Source: Deltaproteobacteria bacterium (GTDB taxonomy: Bacteria; Desulfobacterota; Syntrophobacteria; Syntrophobacterales; Syntrophobacteraceae). From it: a stretch of DNA of 64,000 nucleotides. Both the position numbers and the translations under genes were made by a program. The stretch is taken from positions 39,138 through 103,137 of the forward strand of contig JAJYDE010000012.1 in NCBI GenBank assembly GCA_021777755.1, given 5' to 3'. How positions within the stretch are numbered: position 1 is the stretch's first letter; each line of letters opens with the position of its first letter. The notes under the pieces are model-generated. The model did no database searches. It saw only the letters and a list, made by a program, of their open reading frames with translations, and had not been told where the DNA came from. Below, piece by piece: positions 60,458 through 64,000 of this stretch.

Positions 60458-61726
60458 TCAAACGACCTCTCGAAGCAGTGAGTCGCGGCTGATGATTCCT
60501 TTGAAGGCGCCTTCCGCGTCGAGCACCGGGAGCCGTTTAAGCCCGTGATCGAGCATGATCCGCATGACCTCGTCTATCGGTTCATCTTCCTTCACCGTCA
60601 CGACATTGGTGTTCATGACCTGGGTGGCTGTTCTCGATCTCAAATGCTTTCGAAGGTCCTCATCGTGTCCGCCTGGCCGACCCAAAGAGGTCTTCGCCGC
60701 GTAATCCCAGATTCCGGGTATGCCGGAAAAGGCACTAAAGAGGTCAACATCGGAAATCATGCCCAGGAAACGGCCGTCCCGGTCAACAACGCAAACCCGT
60801 TGGATGTCGTTGCAGCCGATAAGGTTCATCAACTCCTCAACCGGGGCATCGGGAAGGACCGTGGGAATCCTGTGAGACATAATGTCGGAGGCGGTCAGCA
60901 GATTTTGAACCGAAATCGGGGGGCCATTGCAACTGTTGCGGGCCGTACACTCTTTAATCACAATACTGAAGACATCCAGGCGCGAAAGATTTCCAACGAG
61001 CTTGCCCGCCTCGTCGACTACGGGGAGACGCTTGACTTTTTTTTCAACCATGATCTTTACGGCGTCTGAAACCAGCTTGTCCTGTCCGACGGTTACAGCG
61101 GGTTTTGTCATTATTTCACCGGCGCGCTTGGAGGCAAGCACCTTCAGCACGGAGGCCGTTTTTTCAGGGTCGGACCTGGCAAGGAGACCGATGCGAAGGG
61201 GCATGTTGGCCCTGTAGATCAAGTCGCTCTGGGCAATCACGCCCACCGGGCGGCCATGTTGGTCCACAACCGGTACCCCTGTAAAGGAGGAAGCAAGAAA
61301 AAGGCGCGCCACTTCGTCAAGGGAAGTTGAAAGGCCCACTTTTCGGGGCTCGGAGGTCATAATGTCCCGGACCCTTATATGCCGGGGAAGAAGGACGCCC
61401 CTGGTCCTGTGGGTAATGAGGCCGATATCGTGTACGCCTATGATGCCGTCGTCAACCATCTCGTCGATGGCCTCGCTCACCCGCTCAAGCTCCGCTTCCG
61501 GGATGACGATGGTAATGCGTACGGGCATGTTGTAGGAGACCGGTTCGATCTTTTCCATGCCCGCCGCCTCCCCCGTTTCATAGGAGCCCTGCGAGCCCTT
61601 TACGACCATGGTCCTGGCGGCGATCCTCATATCTCGCACCCGTTCGATGATCGCGTCGGTAAGAGGCCTTCCCCGCCACCATGCCTGCTCGCTTGTGAAT
61701 ATGTCGATTACCTTGTACTGTCGCAT
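60458..61726 (-). CDS. DUF190-like protein with four CBS domains
   Basis: A 422-residue protein. The N-terminal ~110 residues (F-T-S-E-Q-A-W-W-R-G-R-P, V-T-I-V-I-P) resemble the DUF190 domain. Two Bateman modules follow, i.e. four CBS domains, with V-R-D-I-M-T-S-E-P, R-A-G-E-I-M-T-K-P, T-A-S-D-I-M-S-H and T-Q-V-M-N-T-N. CBS pairs bind adenine nucleotides and sense energy state, and DUF190 proteins are often linked with ion homeostasis. No transporter is encoded beside it in the same direction, so its target is unknown. About 420 bases separate it from the divergent RND gene. Confidence 0.82.
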   Translation of the reverse strand: MRQYKVIDIFTSEQAWWRGRPLTDAIIERVRDMRIAARTMVVKGSQGSYETGEAAGMEKIEPVSYNMPVRITIVIPEAELERVSEAIDEMVDDGIIGVHDIGLITHRTRGVLLPRHIRVRDIMTSEPRKVGLSTSLDEVARLFLASSFTGVPVVDQHGRPVGVIAQSDLIYRANMPLRIGLLARSDPEKTASVLKVLASKRAGEIMTKPAVTVGQDKLVSDAVKIMVEKKVKRLPVVDEAGKLVGNLSRLDVFSIVIKECTARNSCNGPPISVQNLLTASDIMSHRIPTVLPDAPVEELMNLIGCNDIQRVCVVDRDGRFLGMISDVDLFSAFSGIPGIWDYAAKTSLGRPGGHDEDLRKHLRSRTATQVMNTNVVTVKEDEPIDEVMRIMLDHGLKRLPVLDAEGAFKGIISRDSLLREVV

Positions 61727-62145
61727 GATCTTATTTCTCCTGCTTCGATCTTATACAGTAAATGTAATTCGCACCCGGCAAAGGGTATCACAATTATGTG
61801 AAATTATCCCCCGCCTGTACAGCGAAATGGGAGGCACGGTCGGGCGAGAGGGCGAACTTGTGGAGTTACAAAGACTTGCGGACCATATTCACGGGGCTTG
61901 ACTCCCGCGGATCCAAGAACTAAGATCCACGCCAAAAGAGCGGAGGAATCAATTTGCCGGGAGGTTCCATCAGGTATGATTTGCTTCTTCGTTTTCCATC
62001 GATTCGATAAAATTCAGATTTCCCTTGCACCGGCCGCACCCGTCGGCCGACGCCGCAATACCGGCCAAACGCTTTAGGTAAACATCCGGGAAACGACTTG
62101 GACGGATAGTTATTTCCAGTCTTTCATTTTTTCAACGGAGATCCC
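61727..62145. other. Gene-free divergent spacer
   Basis: No supportable gene in this 419-base spacer between the CBS protein and the divergent transporter. It must hold both promoters, but I see no strong -35/-10 pair. GGAG lies five bases before the RND ATG. Confidence 0.5.
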
Positions 62146-63993
62146 ATGTCGATTGTAAGGGGTGTTTTAAAACGGCCCTACACCGTAATCGCGGTGCTGA
62201 TTTTGATATGTATATTGGGCGCGGGCGCGGCCATGCGCATGCCTGTGGATATATTCCCCGAGATCAACATTCCGGTTGTGGCCGTGGTTTGGACTTATGC
62301 GGGCATGGACGCAACCGATATCCAAAATCGGATTCTTACGCTTCACGAACGGCAGATGGCCTCGCTCGTAGATGACATATCCCGCATAGAGGCGACGAGC
62401 TACGAGGGGGTGGGCGTCGAGAAGGTGTATTTGCACGAAGGCGCCGACGTTACCCGCGCGGTTTCACAGGTGGCGAGCAGCGCCTTGGCGGTCCTTAAGT
62501 ACATGCCCCCCAACATCACGCCCCCCCTTGTTTTGCGCTACGGAGCAACGGATGTTCCGATCATCCAGTTGAGTCTGTCGAGCAATACACTTCCCGACAC
62601 CAAGCTCAACGATATTGGACAAAACATCATCCGGCCCGACCTTGCCGTTGTTCACGGCGCCGAGGTTCCCTACCCTTACGGGGGCAAACCCCGGGTGATC
62701 ATGGTGGATCTAAATCAGCAGGCGCTCGAATCGCGCGGCCTTTCGCCCTCGGATGTGAGCAAGGCACTGGCCCGGCAAAACGTGATTCTGCCGGCCGGAG
62801 ACGTTAAAATCGGCTCCAAAGACTACATGCTTTCCATGAACAGCAGCCCCGATCTTATAAAGACGATCAATGCATTTCCAGTCAAGGAGATAGATGGGAA
62901 AACCGTCTTCGTTCGCGATGTGGCCCATGTCCACGATGGCTTTCAGGTGCAGACGAACTCGGTTTCAGTAAACGGAAAGCCGGGTGCTCTCATATCGATT
63001 CGAAAAACGGGCGGGGTATCGACGCTTGCGGTCATCGACGGGATTCGCAAAGCCCTGCCCGAGATAGAAAAAGCCCTGCCAAAAGGCGTTAAGATAAAGG
63101 CGCTCTTCGATCAGTCGGTTTTTGTAAAAGCGGCTCTGGACGGCGTCATAAGAGAAGGGGCAATGGCCGCATTTTTGGCGGGCATGATGATCTTGCTTTT
63201 TCTTGGCAACTGGCGTTTGACCCTCATCGTTATGGCCTCGATTCCACTTTCCATCATCACCGCCGTTCTCGTTATGTATATCGACGGACAGACTCTAAAC
63301 ACCATGACCCTTGGCGGTTTTTCACTCGCCGTGGGTATTCTTGTCGATAACGGCACGGTGGTTATCGAAAATATCGAACGGCATCTGCATTCGGGCGGTC
63401 CCCTTGAAACCGCGATCATCGGCGGTGCGGGGGAAGTGGGGGTTCCAACCTTCCTTTCCACCCTTTGCATCTGTATTGTCTTTGTGCCTGTTTTTCTGCT
63501 CCAGGGAACGGCGAAATACCTCTTTTCGCCTCTTTCACTTTCGGTTTGCGTATCTCTTGCGGCAAGCCTCGGGCTTTCTTTTACGCTCGTGCCGGTGCTT
63601 TTCAAGTACCTGATGCGTTCAACGGTTGCAAATCAGAACTCCGAGTTGCGTCCCTCTCAATCGGGGGAACGGAGGCGAAACATTTTCAGCCTTTTCCACC
63701 AAAAATTCGATCAAGGCTTTGAAAAATTCCGCGATACCTATCGTCAGTGCCTTGACTGGACATTGTCGCGGCCTCGTGCCACAATCGTTTATTTCGTAGT
63801 CCTCATGGTGTTCGCACTTTTTTTGTTTCCGCAGTTGGGACGCGACTTTTTTCCACAGGTCGACGCGGGACAGATGCGACTGCACGTAAGAACTCCTCCG
63901 GGCACCCGAATCGAGCAGACGCAGGAAGATTTCGCAAGGGTTGAGTCCGCTATCCGCCAGATCGTCGGCAACAAACAGATCGACGTCATTTAG
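62146..63993 (+). CDS. RND-family efflux transporter (incomplete at window end)
   Basis: The first 615 residues of a resistance-nodulation-division transporter, normally about 1030 residues. The first transmembrane helix (A-V-L-I-L-I-C-I-L-G) is followed by the periplasmic porter domain. TM helices 2-6 start near 330, with the proton-relay Asp in G-I-L-V-D-N-G near 402. The second porter domain has begun (R-D-F-F-P-Q-V-D-A-G). The sequence ends I-D-V-I then TAG; relatives continue V-I-L-D-N-I-G. The stop is therefore suspect: a missing T or artefactual terminal bases (see 63992-64000) would explain it. No membrane-fusion partner is visible upstream. Confidence 0.8.
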   Translation: MSIVRGVLKRPYTVIAVLILICILGAGAAMRMPVDIFPEINIPVVAVVWTYAGMDATDIQNRILTLHERQMASLVDDISRIEATSYEGVGVEKVYLHEGADVTRAVSQVASSALAVLKYMPPNITPPLVLRYGATDVPIIQLSLSSNTLPDTKLNDIGQNIIRPDLAVVHGAEVPYPYGGKPRVIMVDLNQQALESRGLSPSDVSKALARQNVILPAGDVKIGSKDYMLSMNSSPDLIKTINAFPVKEIDGKTVFVRDVAHVHDGFQVQTNSVSVNGKPGALISIRKTGGVSTLAVIDGIRKALPEIEKALPKGVKIKALFDQSVFVKAALDGVIREGAMAAFLAGMMILLFLGNWRLTLIVMASIPLSIITAVLVMYIDGQTLNTMTLGGFSLAVGILVDNGTVVIENIERHLHSGGPLETAIIGGAGEVGVPTFLSTLCICIVFVPVFLLQGTAKYLFSPLSLSVCVSLAASLGLSFTLVPVLFKYLMRSTVANQNSELRPSQSGERRRNIFSLFHQKFDQGFEKFRDTYRQCLDWTLSRPRATIVYFVVLMVFALFLFPQLGRDFFPQVDAGQMRLHVRTPPGTRIEQTQEDFARVESAIRQIVGNKQIDVI

Positions 63994-64000
63994 ATCGGAA
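63992..64000 (+). other. Illumina-adapter-like 9-mer at window end
   Basis: The last nine bases, AGATCGGAA, equal the start of the common Illumina adapter. They create the premature stop in the RND gene. Whether this is adapter read-through at a contig end or coincidence cannot be settled here. Confidence 0.5.

Noticed and set aside
1..64000. CRISPR array, rRNA or prophage
   Set aside because: No regularly spaced repeats, no rRNA-like sequence and no phage structural or integrase genes were seen.

Overview
The window looks like a chromosomal segment (or contig end) of a strictly anaerobic, GC-rich Gram-negative bacterium. My best guess is a syntroph-like or sulfate-reducer-like member of the Desulfobacterota. 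This rests on a two-component acyl-CoA-dehydratase-type metalloenzyme with its ATPase activator, a biotin acyl-CoA carboxylase pair, iron alcohol dehydrogenases beside an aldehyde dehydrogenase, a PatZ-like acyltransferase, a PEP-CTERM exported protein behind a sigma-54-type promoter, and a glutaminyl-tRNA synthetase. The placement is inference; no rRNA gene is present.

Layout. 0.4-7.3 kb: a lone GNAT enzyme diverges from a PatZ-like protein, followed by a U32 protein, an HSDL2-like dehydrogenase, YjbQ and an AT-rich orphan. 7.3-11 kb (minus strand): acyl-CoA carboxylase carboxyltransferase and biotin carboxylase/BCCP. 11.1-15.2 kb (minus): a five-gene operon running double-cubane-type reductase, activator ATPase, TIM-barrel isomerase, CDP-alcohol phosphatidyltransferase, nucleotidyltransferase. 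It faces an ArsR-family regulator that has a clear promoter/operator. 15.8-17.1 kb: an acyl-CoA dehydrogenase remnant, a 41-residue Cys-rich protein and a thioesterase. 17.2-21.8 kb (minus): a four-gene operon of Fe-alcohol dehydrogenase, SCP2-like protein, metal-site-less Fe-ADH homologue and aldehyde dehydrogenase. 21.9-31 kb: a TPR protein, then housekeeping genes glnS, dnaN, lepA and hemW. 31-37.2 kb: PEP-CTERM protein, glucokinase, YtfJ, an Old-Yellow-Enzyme-type oxidoreductase and a GlxA-type regulator.

37.5-51.9 kb holds the most striking region: nine co-directional genes, overlapping or nearly abutting. They encode a DUF499 ATPase, a minimal PglZ, an SMC/ABC-type ATPase with a PD-(D/E)XK nuclease, a DUF1156 DNA methyltransferase, a second ATPase with a TOPRIM DUF4276 protein, an unknown protein, and a SNF2 helicase. 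I read this as a methylation-based anti-phage system related to BREX type 3. It lacks recognisable BrxA and BrxF and carries two built-in ATPase-nuclease modules.

52-64 kb: a flavin dehydrogenase and a ThDP enzyme in one operon, a thioesterase, a PaaK-type CoA ligase, a broken REP-associated transposase, a degenerate diadenylate-cyclase-fold protein, a four-CBS protein, and the first part of an RND transporter. The transporter frame closes at a stop inside a 9-base string identical to the start of the common Illumina adapter, so the last bases may be artefactual.
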